This document shows, one piece after another, positions 63,813-64,000 of a stretch of DNA of 64,000 bases (position 1 is its first letter; the number at the start of each line of letters is the position of its first letter). The translations under genes were made by a program, and so were the position numbers. Origin of the DNA: DATAUD01 sp035511075 (GTDB lineage: Bacteria; Verrucomicrobiota; Verrucomicrobiia; Limisphaerales; Palsa-1400). Where the stretch lies: positions 1 through 64,000 of the forward strand of contig DATKFW010000058.1 of NCBI GenBank assembly GCA_035511075.1. Reading direction: 5' to 3'. The notes under the pieces were generated by a model. The model saw only the letters and a list, made by a program, of their open reading frames with translations. It ran no database searches and had not been told where the DNA came from.

Positions 63813-64000
63813 TTAACCATCCGCAATTCCCTGAGCAGTTTTACGCCTTTGAAAATAGAAAACCAGTAATTTGTCAGCAAACCCGAACAGAGCGTCGCCA
63901 TGGGAAGGCCGGCAAGCCCAAGGCGGGGGCATAACAGCACGATCAGAACCACGTTGAACACGCCATTCAACACCGTTGAAAGCACGAATGGATTGCGGCC
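63809..64000 (-). CDS. Polysaccharide flippase/MATE-like protein, C-terminal fragment
   Basis: The last 63 codons of a gene that runs off the right edge are visible. They encode hydrophobic segments (VLNGVFNVVLIVLLCPR and LGLAGLPMATLCSGLLTNYWF) followed by a basic tail ending ELRMVK. This pattern matches the ends of Wzx-type lipopolysaccharide flippases, which fits the cluster. The stop (63809-63811) overlaps the methyltransferase GTG, suggesting coupled translation. Confidence 0.55.
   Translation of the reverse strand, partial: GRNPFVLSTVLNGVFNVVLIVLLCPRLGLAGLPMATLCSGLLTNYWFSIFKGVKLLRELRMVK

Noticed and set aside
1..64000. CRISPR array, rRNA operon or phage structural genes
   Set aside because: No regular spaced repeats, rRNA-like conserved blocks or phage head/tail genes were noticed anywhere in the window.

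Overview
The window looks like a chromosomal segment of a Verrucomicrobiota bacterium, most likely of the Pedosphaera/Limisphaera type (former subdivision 3). This is inferred from gene content: secreted proteins built from LamG and Ig-like domains that end in a shared 'W...F(Y/F)' C-terminal module, a pseudopilin with the [20 protein letters not shown] leader, a Ser/Thr kinase with TPR repeats, a long-form IspG, a GH51/GH43/GH9 carbohydrate-degrading set, and a DUF6600-type protein. No rRNA gene, complete tRNA gene or CRISPR array was found.

Region 1 (1-4.3 kb) is an accessory island. It holds a TIR/nucleoside-deoxyribosyltransferase-like protein, three PIN-domain toxin-antitoxin pairs, and a CopG/ParD-like antitoxin whose coupled partner survives only as a stub. 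It also holds a 166-bp MITE-like element with perfect 19-bp terminal inverted repeats and the 5' half of a tRNA-Ser. A second 5' tRNA-Ser fragment lies at 41.9 kb beside a DUF4160/DUF2442 pair.

Region 2 (4.5-16.2 kb) is a mixed core region: a large secreted repeat protein, an ABC-2-like membrane protein, the CoaB ligase, a translationally coupled ACT-domain/Hsp70 pair followed by a DUF1152 protein, a small membrane protein, a retropepsin-like secreted protease, and an ArsR/SRPBCC pair with a clear palindromic operator.

Region 3 (16.5-42 kb) is devoted to secretion and polysaccharides. It opens with a 2,096-residue secreted protein combining LamG, Ig, a beta-propeller, PA14 and two CXXCH heme motifs. 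A minus-strand locus follows, made of a XylR-like regulator, a five-LamG surface protein, a pseudopilin, a membrane SGNH/TPR protein, a GH43 arabinanase and a GH51 arabinofuranosidase. Together these suggest regulated arabinan breakdown at the cell surface. Downstream lie a basic DNA-binding-like repeat protein, a heme-binding protein, a Ser/Thr kinase, a GH9 glucanase and a ThuA-like protein.

Region 4 (42-50 kb) contains DUF4160/DUF2442, the rseP-ispG operon (envelope proteolysis and isoprenoid synthesis), an APC permease with a C-terminal Usp-like domain, and a DUF6600 envelope protein. Region 5 (50-64 kb) is a polysaccharide assembly cluster: a GT39-like membrane transferase, an O-antigen-ligase/polymerase-like protein, six glycosyltransferases, four methyltransferases and, at the right edge, the C-terminal end of a probable flippase. 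Several genes in regions 3-5 overlap by 1-4 bases, which suggests translational coupling.
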